Shown: positions 1 through 8,898 of the stretch, piece after piece
Layout of the letters: each line of letters starts with the position of its first letter
How positions within the stretch are numbered: the first letter of the stretch is position 1
Assembly (NCBI GenBank): GCA_009746045.1
Contig: RPFO01000412.1
Location: 408,992 to 472,991, forward strand
Origin: Mesostigma viride
Taxonomy: Eukaryota > Streptophyta > Mesostigmatophyceae > Mesostigmatales > Mesostigmataceae
Length of the DNA stretch: 64,000 nucleotides
Direction of reading: 5' to 3'
Translations under genes and position numbers: made by a program
Notes under the pieces: model-generated
Told to the model about the DNA's origin: nothing
What the model saw: only the letters and a program-made list of their open reading frames with translations
Database searches by the model: none

Positions 1-712
1 CTGACCTGGCTAGATAGATAGAGGCTCTTGTACAGGAGCCACTGTTCTTTATCCCGTTGGATTTGGCCTACAAATGAGAAAGTTGTGGCCAGTTTTAGTA
101 ATCAGGGATTAGTACCTATGCCAAGTGGATCCTTATAGGCAGCTGACAAATCTGTCTATGTCAGCTGACCTATGACATGTCAGATGAGAATCTATGACAG
201 GACAGCTGACTGATTGACATGTACACTGTGCATGTCAGATGTGGCGCTGATATGTTCACGCCAGATTTACTTCATCATCATCAGATCACACATAGAGAGA
301 TCTTTTATTAAATAGTTAGATTACTGTGCAGCAGTTACAAGTTAAGACTGTACATCAGTTACAAGATAAGGCTGTACAGCAGTTACAAGATAAGATTTAT
401 TCTTGTCTAGATCTGATTGGTAGCCTGTACACTGACCTAACCTGATTGGTGGCCTGAGTATTACATGAGAATATTCCTAGGCACATTCCTAGCCAGCCAA
501 TCAGGTCATTCCAGTTTGCTGCCTGTGTTTTTTCCTCGAGTTAATAAAACAACTGAGGAGCCTTGCCAAAGGTACTCCTCACTATCATTCTGCCTCAAAC
601 TGAGTCTCTGTCTCTTTGCTTCCATCCTCCATAGCCTGTACCTGCAAGGACAGGCACATTTGGGTTCCAATCACAAGCATTGTAGAAGGCAAACCCATTA
701 GTTCTTTCAACA
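1..712 (+). repeat. Family H LTR, cut by the window edge (solo LTR or 3' LTR)
   Basis: This matches the LTRs at 14458-15202 and 18701-19445 almost base for base. It lacks only their first 33 bases, which lie outside the window, and it ends in the same TTTCAACA. No primer-binding site follows 712, so it is a solo LTR or the 3' LTR of an element to the left. The LTR holds short direct repeats built on CAGTTACAAG (near 335-400) and an AATAAA-type signal near 542. A 78-codon frame (465-701) recurs unchanged in all three copies; this is LTR identity, not evidence of a protein. Confidence 0.93.
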
Positions 713-1656
713 GACTGGTGCTTACTGGTTGACAGCCGGTCCTTCAGGGTTAGGTACACCCTCCTGGACAGGAGTTGGTGTGGAATGTCACTCCTACCAG
801 CTGAGAATCATGCCTGGCCCTCCCCATGGGGTTCAGAAGAGTCGCCAGGACTTAAGTCGACGCCTTTGGCCTCAAACAGTTAGGCCATGCAAGGGCAACC
901 CGAATGTTGGTTCTTACAGGTTGCTGTATATATGTTTTCTAGTGCTTGTATCCAACCTGTTGCTAATAAAGAGCCTGGTTGTGTGACCATGTGGAACATG
1001 GTTACCAGGGGGCCACATTCTGGGTTATATAATGCTTGAATAAAACATAATCATGTCATGTCATTCTCATGTTGTACCATGGTTGTACTGTTTCTCTTGT
1101 GTAAAGTTCCAGGTCACCTATAAACCTGGAGGTTGGGGTGGGGTTCAATTCCCCAGCAGAGCCACAGCCTGGCATGAGTGATTCCTGGGCTTAACACCCA
1201 GTGAAGACATGGGCTCCCCAAGGAGGCAGCATTTGCCTAGGTGCTACCTGTGTTCTTTGAGCAGAAGGGAAAGGTTGGCCAAGGCGGGCGCCATAAGAAC
1301 GGGCGCCTGTGATAACTGTGAAAGATCAGGAACTCACAATAGTACGTTCTTGGCATCCTGTAATCCCAGCCATTGGACTAGGTAATGTGCCTTGACTTTA
1401 CTCCAGCACCAAGTTCCCAAGGAAAGGTTGGGAGCTGACCAAGGGGTCAGGGGATAACCTGGGGTGACCTCTGATTCACTGGCCAGTACACCTAGCCTGG
1501 TCCAAGGGCAGATATGTTGTTACCCAAAGGAGGCAGGAACCTGGGCCCTCAAAGGTCTGATCAACCTCAAGGGACCAAGCGGTCTGTGGCTGAGTGGGCA
1601 CAAGCAAGGTTAGGTTTATTTCAAGCTGGTCCAGCTCCAAAAGAAGAAAGGGTTGG
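713..1656 (+). mobile_element. Element J, 3' untranslated region of an AGTT-type retrotransposon
   Basis: No convincing protein is present. The stretch ends at 1640-1656 in a polypurine tract (AAAAGAAGAAAGGGTTGG) that closely matches the tracts of elements D and E and is followed directly by an AGTT LTR start. AATAAA-like signals occur near 963 and 1039. A tRNA T-arm-like hairpin lies at 1139-1155, as in the 3' regions of D and E. The coding part of J would lie left of the window, separated by the family H LTR. Confidence 0.7.
1139..1155 (+). other. tRNA T-arm-like hairpin in element J 3' region
   Basis: A perfect 5-bp stem (TGGGG / CCCCA) closes a 7-base TTCAATT loop. Equivalent hairpins lie downstream of pol in D (13293-13309) and E (37796-37812), where the stem is CGGGG / CCCTG and the loop TTCGATT. 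The closing pair changes from T-A to C-G while pairing is kept, which suggests selection on structure. The loop also resembles a pol III B box. Function is unknown. Confidence 0.55.
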
Positions 1657-2284
1657 AGTTAGCATTTTGGGCAACCAATATGCTAAGTGGATGCAGTTTG
1701 GAAAGACCTTTCCAACGCCGTGCTGACCGCCTGAAACAGACAAGGGACAAGAAAGATATGAGGTCCCGAAGTCCTAGCCGTCCGTGGCCGACTGAGGTAC
1801 AGTCCTCTGGTGTAGTGGACAGGACACGTGGCAGGCCGTGCCTGCGCAGGCTTAGCCTGACTATCACGTGACTGTGGTCCACGTAGACCAGAAGAGCAGC
1901 AGCCTGTGACTGGTGGACTACAGGAACTGGCACAGGTCTGCAAGGATACTAGGCCTTGCAGGCTTGTGACAGGTCCTGTACTTCCTAGGTTGCAGAGTCT
2001 AGGCAAATCCAGTTCGTCCTGGCTCTGCACTGATGCCAGTGGACGTTGAGGATTTGCTTGCCTGCCTGCACGTGCCTCGTCACACCGATGGGAACGAGGA
2101 ACAACGCAAAGGATATAGCTTGGTCATGGGGGATGACCAGCTATCTTGGCAAGCACGAACCGAGGCTCACACATTGGTCGTGGCTTGGTGCACGGGTTAA
2201 AAGGTTGCTGCCTTTGCAACTTTGGCTCATCCCGTTGTGTGGCGCGAGAGACCAGGAACTCACAGTTCTGGCTGTTCGCTAACT
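1657..2284 (+). repeat. Element J 3' LTR (AGTTAGC...GCTAACT)
   Basis: The LTR starts AGTTAGC immediately after the polypurine tract and ends TTCGCTAACT, giving matched inverted ends of the kind seen in C, D, E and F. It is 628 bp long, and no second copy lies in the window. The next five bases, TAATA (2285-2289), would be the target duplication, but the left copy is out of view. Confidence 0.72.
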
Positions 2285-2339
2285 TAATATAGCGAGGAGA
2301 TTTTAAACGGTCCACTGAAAAGGCGCGAATACCTCGCCG

Positions 2340-5009
2340 CTAGCGTGTACCCCGGATTTTGACCTGCAATTCGCAGGCGGGTACAGGTATGTACACCACG
2401 GCGCTACCTGAACCAAGTGGCTTGTCTACCACCAGTAGGATCTCGTAGACCCCGTCGGACTCGTCAAAACCAGGAGCGATTCGCCAGGACGGTCCGATTA
2501 TCAGCCTACCAGCCGTGCCCGGGCCATACACGAGACCGACCGCGTCCGACAAGAGTCTGTAGGGATGGCCGACGTCCAGGAGAGCCGGCGCGCCTTGCGT
2601 GAATTGGACCCGGAAATAGAAGGACGTGAGTGTTGTCGGCGACGGTATGACAGTGCCCGTTTCGTCACGGAAGCTCGCGACACCGTTCGGGCCCAGTTCC
2701 CAGAGCTCTGGCTGCATGTAGTCGTAGGCCACCGTTCGCATCCCGGTTATCGAGAATGGGATTCTATGGGCCTCGCGCTCGTCCGTGTAGACAGCCTCAT
2801 TGAGGTATGATGTCATGCCTACTTGAAACCCCCCGTCCCCATAAAACTTTGCCGTCGATGAGGACGTGGTGATGAGGGTGGAATGTGGATTAAAAGAAGC
2901 CGTTGGCATGAACGTCACAGTGAACAAGTGCGTTAGACCTCCTAGAGAAGGAGAGAATGGCGTCGGTAATTCGATGGATACAACGATCCATCTAGTCGAT
3001 CCACTTATCCAAGTTGCCGCGGAAAGCGTGCCTCCTTCCCAATCTGCGCCCTTTGTAATGGTGCTTACGGGGTTGGTATTACTTAGAGACGTTGAGTTAT
3101 AATACAAATCAACTGTGAATTTTTTTATGTGTGGGAGGTCTGGTAGTACCCCGTAGACAGCAACTGGGTACGTCGTGGGCGTATTCCCATAATTGTATGG
3201 CGGCAACTTTGCGACGGCGTGGATGATGTTATCTTTCGTTGTCAGAAGTTCTATGTAATAAAGGTTCGCCACCCCTGGAACAGGAGAGGAGAAGTAGTTA
3301 CGGCCCATGATCGAACAAATTAGCGATTGTGTGCCGCGGTGAGTGAGCCGCAGAGTGTTTCCAGATGTCGAGTAAAGGCCTGTTGAGTTCGAGTTACGTT
3401 AAATAGTGACGGAACCTTTTTGCCGCCTGAGGCAAATCGGTCCGTAACACTATTTTGCCCGGAATAACCACTTCCGAGCACCCAAGTTAATTCGGCCGAA
3501 TTAACTTGGGTGCTCGGAAGTGGTTATTCCGGGCAAAATAGTGTTCCGGCCCGATTTGCCTCAGGCGGCAAAAGGTTCCGACACTATTTAACGTAACTAA
3601 AACCCGTGCACCTTGGAGGTCAGGGGTTCGAATCCTCACTGAGGCAGCTCCGGCGCATTTAGTGGTGCGTGCTCAGCGGCCTAGGCGGATGTCTCGGGCT
3701 CTTCGTCCCCCTCCACGAGGCCAGGTTTTAGTTACGTTAAATAGTGACGGAACCTTTTTGCCGCCTGAGGCAAATCGGTCCGTAACACTATTTTGCCCGG
3801 AATAACCACTTCCGAGCACCCAAGTTAATTCGGCCGAATTAACTTGGGTGCTCGGAAGTGGTTATTCCGGGCAAAATAGTGTTACGGACCGATTTGCCTC
3901 AGGCGGCAAAAGGTTCCGGCACTATTTAACGTAACTAAAACCTGTGCACCTTGGAGGTCAGGGGTTCGAATCCTCACTGAGGCAGCTCCGGCGCATTTAG
4001 TGGTGCGTGCTCAGCGGCCTAGGCGGATGTCTCGGGCTCTTCGTCCCCCTCCACGAGGCCAGGTTTTAGTTACGTTAAATAGTGCCGGAACCTTTTGCCC
4101 ACTGAGGCGAATCGGGCCGGAACACTATTTTGCCCGGAATAACCACTTCCGAGCACCCAAGTTAATTCGGCCGAATTAACTTGGGTGCTCGGAAGTGGTT
4201 ATTCCGGGCAAAATAGTGTTCCGGCCCGATTTGCCTCAGTGGGCAAAAGGTTCCGGCACTGTTTAACCTAACTAAAGGTTCCGTCATTATTTAACGTAAC
4301 TAAAACCTGTGCACCTTGGAGGTCAGGGGTTCGAATCCTCACTGAGGCAGCTCCGGCGCATTTAGTGGTGCGTGCTCAGCGGCCTAGGCGGATGTCTCGG
4401 GCTCTTCGTCCCCCCTCCACGAGGCCAGGTTTTAGTTACGTTAAATAGTGCCGGAACCTTTTGCCCACTGAGGCAAATCAGGCCGGAACACTATTTTGCC
4501 CGGAATAACTACTTCCGAGCACCCAAGTTAATTCGGCCGAATTAACTTGGGTGCTCGGAAGTGGTTATTCCGGGCAAAATAGTGTTCCGGCCCGATTTGC
4601 CTCAGTGGGCAAAAGGTTCCGGCACTATTTAACGTAACTGTTCGTGGTCGTGAGCGAGATGAACTCGACATTGTTCGTATTGTCAATTACCTCGCACGTG
4701 TTGATAATCGTCTGTTGGGCACTGTCCAGATGAAAAACTAACCTCACCTGACCAGGCGCATACGGAGCTATGATCCCGGTCGGTGAGGCTGTGAAAATGC
4801 CTGCCGCGGAATTCACCAGCTTAGTCATACTGCTCAGACCAGTGGGAGCTGAGTAGGAGATGTATCGGTCAATTAAACCATCGGATCGTCTCCTAAACGC
4901 TATCCAGAAGATCGTCTTACTTGCCCACGTCGCGTCGAGTGTATACTCAGCGGCGATCTTCCGGTTTTGACATCCCGTTTCGTTTAAGTGGCCAGCCGGA
5001 GCGGCTGCT
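2340..5009 (-). pseudogene. Virus-like beta-rich structural protein gene, split by a foldback array
   Basis: The minus-strand reading frame runs from about 5009 to 4645 and resumes at 3391 to stop at 2340. The interruption is the array 3392-4639, flanked by GTTCG. Removing the array and one GTTCG copy restores one continuous frame across the junction, so a single gene was hit. The remaining product is roughly 470 residues, rich in Thr, Ser, Tyr, Pro and Gly, with no signal peptide or membrane span that I can see. This is the composition of capsid, fibre or spike-like beta proteins. No ATG is present upstream in frame before the stop at about 5010-5012; the first in-frame ATG is at 4828, and an ATG in another frame near 4966 hints at a start lost by an indel. 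The family is not recognised. It has the same strand and style as the gene at 5701-7578. Confidence 0.55.
3392..4639. mobile_element. Foldback array 1: four palindromic LTR-like blocks with three internal segments
   Basis: Four copies of a near-perfect 206-207-bp palindrome (3392-3598, 3730-3936, 4068-4301 with an extra 28-bp tail, 4434-4639) alternate with three copies of a ~131-bp internal segment. Each palindrome begins AGTTACGTTAAATAGTG, ends with its complement, and is centred on TTCGGCCGAA. Internal segments begin AAAACC, end GGTTTT and carry a T-arm-like GGGGTTCGAATCC. The whole array is flanked once by GTTCG (3387-3391 and 4640-4644), so it inserted or expanded as one unit. The arrangement resembles LTR-internal-LTR tandem multimers. 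It interrupts a virus-like gene. Confidence 0.88.
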
Positions 5010-5089
5010 TAGGTTTTAGCGGGCAAGTGTTCGAAGCGCGTCATTGGTGAATTACTCGGGAACTTGGGTTTCCCCGCGAAACTCCAACC

Positions 5090-5399
5090 GCACGTTCAGA
5101 TTTCCAAATCTCAAGTAAAGTTCGGCGCAACTTTCTGAACGGGGGCAGTTGACGAGCAGCATTCCTCCGGACGAATGAATTGCGTTCCATACTTGCGCAA
5201 AATTTTGAAAGGTAGCTTGCGTGCAGCCCTACTAAAATTTGCGCGCACGTTCAGATTTCCAAATCTCAAGTAAATTTCGGCGGAACATTCTGAACGGGGG
5301 TAGTTGGCGGGCAGCGTTCCTCCAGACGAATGAAATGCGTTCCATACTAGCGCAAAATTTTGAAAGGTAGCTTGCGTGCAGCCCTACTAAAATTTGCGC
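5090..5399. repeat. Two tandem copies of a 155-bp repeat
   Basis: Copies at 5090-5244 and 5245-5399 begin GCACGTTCAGATTTCCAAAT and end AAAATTTGCGCG, with about ten differences. Both contain GCGCAAAATTTTGAAAG. They sit between two same-strand virus-like genes and may be regulatory. Confidence 0.85.
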
Positions 5400-5402
5400 G
5401 AA

Positions 5403-5592
5403 GTGTGGGACTGAAAATTCGTAACGGAAACTTTTTGGTAGTTGCCGTCACTTCCTCTTGTGCAAACGTGTGGGAGTGAAAATTCGTAACGGAAAATTTT
5501 TGGTAGTTGCCGTCACTTCATTTTGCGCGAGTGTTGGGCTGAAAATTCGTAACGGAAAATTTTTGGTAGTTGCCGTCACTTCCTTTGGTTCG
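5403..5592. repeat. Three tandem copies of a ~64-bp repeat
   Basis: Each copy contains TGAAAATTCGTAACGGAAA followed by TTTTTGGTAGTTGCCGTCAC. They start near 5403, 5468 and 5532, and short GAAATTCGCTGA fragments follow to about 5625. They are upstream of the minus-strand gene that ends at 2340. Confidence 0.82.
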
Positions 5593-5700
5593 ACTGAAAA
5601 TTCGCTGAAATTCGCTGAATTCGTACCGTAGCCTAATTTTTAGTACCTCGAAGTGACGGGGCACCTAAAAATTTGCCCACAAGTACACTTGGCAGCGCGC

Positions 5701-7578
5701 TCACTGGGAAAAATTGTACAGCCGCTCCGGCGGGCCACTTGAACGAATTGTAATGTATAGCCCGATCTTCCCGTTCGTCTTGTCTATATTGATCCCACAA
5801 ACCGACCACCAGTTGTCGGCTGCTCCTTGGTTCCTCCAGCAGTTGTGACCGTCCGTGAAAGCGGGATGGTACTTTCCCGTTATGTCGTTGTGATCCGAGA
5901 GCGAGACGAACGCGGTTCCAGACGGGACGACCACTTCGAAACACAGGACAAACGGGCCGTCGATTTCCTGATCGCTAAACACCACGCACTTCTCGGGAGG
6001 CGAGGCATCGTCCGCTGCCAGCGCGTAAAAACTCGCGGGATTGGGCGTGTACTCATAACTATCGTGTGTCGGCTGCAGCGTTGTCACAGGGTCTCGCGAG
6101 AAGTGCAAGAGGCTGTGGAACGTCTCGGACGGTCCGCTTACCGTCACGGTTTCCTCGGTCAGGTTCGGAACGTCGCGAGGACACGAGAAGCGAGGTGTGA
6201 TTTGTACCGTCTCCTGCGACGACGACGGGAGGAGATAGTCCAAAAACCCCGCGCCGGTCACTGACCCAACAACGACCCCGTCCGCTACGATCTCGTAATT
6301 TGATGGCGTCTGCGTGCCGTCGCCCCATCCAGTGGTATTGTCTGCGTACATCTGCACGCCAATCCTCGCCGGTCTCGTCGTCGTGAAGTAATGGCTGGGT
6401 GTTCGAATCGCCGGGACGAGCGGGTCTGTTTTCACCATGCCGACAACTGCCATTTTTCGCTGGGTCGTCGACGTCGTCATCGTCGCGTCGTCGTATACCG
6501 TCACATCGGCCGACACAAGTTTCCCGTGATCCGCCGATGTCAACGCGCACGTAACCGCGTCCTCTCCGCGCAGTCCCCCGTCCGCGTCAAGCTGAAAACT
6601 ACCCGCAGCGTCGGTTAATGCGACATTGTCGACTTTCCATGAGATGGGCAGCTTCCGTTGGTAAGCCCATGGCGTCGTGTTCGTAATCCCAAGCGTAAGA
6701 GAAGGCACGCCACCATCGCCAACGACTACCCATGTCTGGTAAGGCGCGGTCGTTCTCCAGTAACTCGCGGTCGGCTGGTCGATCCGCCCTACGTCCCAGG
6801 CCGTTAACGGGGAGTACGTGCGCGTGATGTGGAGACTGTAGGGCATCCGCTGTATCCTATTCAGGTCTCTCGTAGTCGCGAACCCGATTTGTGAGTAGCT
6901 CATCAGTTTGCCGAAATAGGCGTAACCAGTGCTTCCAAAATGGGTGTCGTCGATGTAAGGACCGTCAACCGTCTGGCTCGCGTCGATCGGGTCGAGTGCG
7001 CCGAGAACCTGAACATTGTACACGCACTTCCCGCTGCTGCTGCCTCCGGTGACCGTGTAGGGGAGCCGAATACGGATGTCTTGGTTGTTCGAGACTGTGA
7101 AAGTGGTTCCTGGCGCGGAAAGGGTTCCGTCTTCATATTCTAACGTGAACATCGCAGTCGGATCAGGCAATGTCGTGTATCCTACGCCGTGCTGGTCAAA
7201 AAGCCAGTCGATTTGATCGCGTGTCAAAATACGATCCGCGACTATTTCAGACATGTTCGCATACTGATCCAGCAGCCATAGGGACGAAATCCGGATCCAG
7301 TCAGCAACTATTCCACCGTCGACCTCCAGCAGGCCACTCGACTCGCCCGTCGTAACCGCCGACCAATCCGAATAACTGTCGCCGAGTCGCAGTCTCGTCG
7401 GTGCGCCTGGGTACATGTATCGGACCCCGTTGATCGTCACGTGTCTGTCGAACGGATGAACCGCTAGCTGAAGAGCTTGTACGTCGCTTTCGACGTCCGT
7501 AATCCGCTCGTCTACACCATCTTCCACAATCCCAGTTGCGAGGTTAAAGCTGGACGGATTGGAGCTTACAACGACCAT
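5701..7578 (-). CDS. Virus-like fibre or structural protein, 625 aa
   Basis: This is an intact 625-codon frame starting MVVVSSNP. Residues ~15-45 form a short acidic amphipathic stretch (VDERITDVESDVQALQ) that could be a trimerising coil. The rest is beta-prone, rich in Thr, Ser, Gly, Asp and aromatic residues, with immunoglobulin-like strand patterns around residues 300-480. There is no signal peptide or membrane segment. This build is common in fibre or receptor-binding proteins of algal DNA viruses and virus-like elements, but I recognise no specific family. It is divergently paired with the gene at 7619 across only 40 bp and precedes a second gene of similar style on the same strand. Compact spacing and an intronless frame favour an endogenous viral fragment; a host gene is possible. 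Confidence 0.55.
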   Translation of the reverse strand: MVVVSSNPSSFNLATGIVEDGVDERITDVESDVQALQLAVHPFDRHVTINGVRYMYPGAPTRLRLGDSYSDWSAVTTGESSGLLEVDGGIVADWIRISSLWLLDQYANMSEIVADRILTRDQIDWLFDQHGVGYTTLPDPTAMFTLEYEDGTLSAPGTTFTVSNNQDIRIRLPYTVTGGSSSGKCVYNVQVLGALDPIDASQTVDGPYIDDTHFGSTGYAYFGKLMSYSQIGFATTRDLNRIQRMPYSLHITRTYSPLTAWDVGRIDQPTASYWRTTAPYQTWVVVGDGGVPSLTLGITNTTPWAYQRKLPISWKVDNVALTDAAGSFQLDADGGLRGEDAVTCALTSADHGKLVSADVTVYDDATMTTSTTQRKMAVVGMVKTDPLVPAIRTPSHYFTTTRPARIGVQMYADNTTGWGDGTQTPSNYEIVADGVVVGSVTGAGFLDYLLPSSSQETVQITPRFSCPRDVPNLTEETVTVSGPSETFHSLLHFSRDPVTTLQPTHDSYEYTPNPASFYALAADDASPPEKCVVFSDQEIDGPFVLCFEVVVPSGTAFVSLSDHNDITGKYHPAFTDGHNCWRNQGAADNWWSVCGINIDKTNGKIGLYITIRSSGPPERLYNFSQ

Positions 7579-7618
7579 CTCTTTATGAATAATATCTCAC
7601 ATTAAAACTATAGCTTCC
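7579..7618. promoter_or_regulatory. 40-bp AT-rich divergent promoter region
   Basis: Only 40 bp, rich in A and T (contains TTATGAATAATATC and ATTAAAACTATAG), separates the start of the minus-strand 625-aa gene from the start of the plus-strand coiled-coil gene. Such a short shared upstream region is typical of compact viral or virus-like genomes. The role is inferred from position only. Confidence 0.4.
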
Positions 7619-8105
7619 ATGGATCAGGTCCCAGACGCTCCAGATTCGCCAAAGACCCCCGTCGCGTCCGACACGGAACCTGCGCCACAGCAGGAACCAG
7701 TGAAGACTGTGGAGGTCCAAGCCCCTCCCGCGAAGGGCCGAAAGGGCCCTCGACTAACGGACGAACAGCGGGCGGCTCTCCGCGAGAAGATGCGGCCATA
7801 CCATAAAAAACGCAACGAGGAGCGCGCCAAGAAACGGCAGGAGGAGCGAGAAGCTGAAATTACTAAGCGGAAGGTGCTGGAGAAGGAACTCGAAATCCAA
7901 AGACAACGTCTGGTCGAGCTCGAGATGGAAGAAAAGCGAAATAAGTACCGCATCGAGCGACTGTTGGCCGCTGAAGAGGTGGCAATGACGCCGTCAGACA
8001 CGCCGCGCCCTCGCCGCGGTCGTAAGCCGAAATCCGAGATCGAACAAGAGGAACGCGAACGGGCCGCGAACCCAGTGCCGAGCGTGCGGACTACGACGCC
8101 TTATG
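7619..8105 (+). pseudogene. Charged coiled-coil protein, 3' end cut off by element E
   Basis: The frame starts ATGGATCAGG and encodes an N-terminal Pro/Glu/Thr-rich stretch (1-45), a Lys/Arg/Glu-rich continuous helix (about 50-125, strong coiled-coil heptads) and a basic segment PRRGRKPKS that looks like an AT-hook or nuclear localisation patch. After 8105 the frame runs into the LTR of element E and stops by chance at 8131, so the true C-terminus is missing. The other side of the break is not recovered at E's right end. It is divergent with the 625-aa structural-type gene. Function is unknown; a scaffold or DNA-associated protein is possible. Confidence 0.5.
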
Positions 8106-8807
8106 AGTTAACGCCAAGCGCATTGGCGTGATCCTAATTCGGCATATCTCTGCGATTCCAGCGGCACCGGAACGAGTTCATTCCGACAAGTATCAAGAAA
8201 GTTATGGCGTTCCGACTTCCCGGTCGCGCGCGAGCGCGAGCCGGCTGTTCTTCTAAGTCGGACGTGAATATTTGCCGACGACATATGGGGTCGACAGTAA
8301 TTCCTGGGCTGACAGGAATTAGGTGCTGTACCTACGACGGTATTGGATTAATACGTCGTACGCAGGAAATAGGAACCTTAACCTGTGGTCTGTTGGTACC
8401 GCAGGCCTAGTCCTGGACTTCTAGGTGCAGATGCAATAATCACTGTGGTGACTGTACTCTGTGGTCACTGTGCCTGTATGGAAGACCTACTGTATAGGAA
8501 CTGGGCGCTGTACAGGTAGTGAATACTGTACCGGGAGTGTTATTACTGAGCATACCTCTTAGGTTGCTCAGGACTAGCAAGCACAGTGCACAAGTATATA
8601 AGCAATAGGCCAGTGCCATTTGGGTAGATCTCTTGCGAGCCCGCCTCACGTGTTGTGCCTTGACTTGGCAAGCGCGTGTACAAGCCTCAAGTGTGTGAGC
8701 GCTGTAACATTATCCAATTTAACAAAGCTCCGTTTCCAACCATATTCACACATTGCTGCATTGCAACCATATTATCCTTCACATTGCGTTTGCTAGGAAA
8801 GTTAACT
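8106..8807 (+). repeat. Element E 5' LTR
   Basis: It starts AGTTAACGCC and ends AAGTTAACT, and matches 40341-41036 over its length. A TATA box (TATATAA, 8595-8601) lies about 205 bp before the end. No TGG-type primer site follows; the next bases are CAAATTACAATGAGTC, which share ATTACAAT with the same position in D. Confidence 0.85.
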
Positions 8808-8898
8808 CAAATTACAATGAGTCTCAGCGGAACGGCCAGGAGGGTCGTTGCCGGTTGCGGTGTGCAGCGTTGACGACGAGGAGCTCGTCCGGTGGTGA

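Larger units (their letters stand above)
5010..5700. other. Repeat-rich gap between two virus-like genes
   Basis: No coding frame is supported. The gap holds two tandem repeat families (5090-5399 and 5403-5592) and a stop codon (5010-5012) in the frame of the downstream minus-strand gene. It may contain the terminator of the gene ending at 5701 and the promoter of the gene that runs from about 5009 down to 2340. Confidence 0.5.

Noticed and set aside
465..701. 78-aa frame conserved in three places
   Set aside because: The three copies are the same LTR (1-712, 14458-15202, 18701-19445), so identity reflects recent insertion, not selection.
3599..3729. Complete tRNA gene
   Set aside because: Only a T-arm-like half is present; no cloverleaf with a 7-bp acceptor stem and anticodon arm can be folded by eye in the linear order.
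3392..4639. CRISPR-like array of palindromic repeats and spacers
   Set aside because: The repeats are 207 bp, the intervening segments are the same sequence each time rather than unique spacers, and the setting is eukaryotic transposon DNA.
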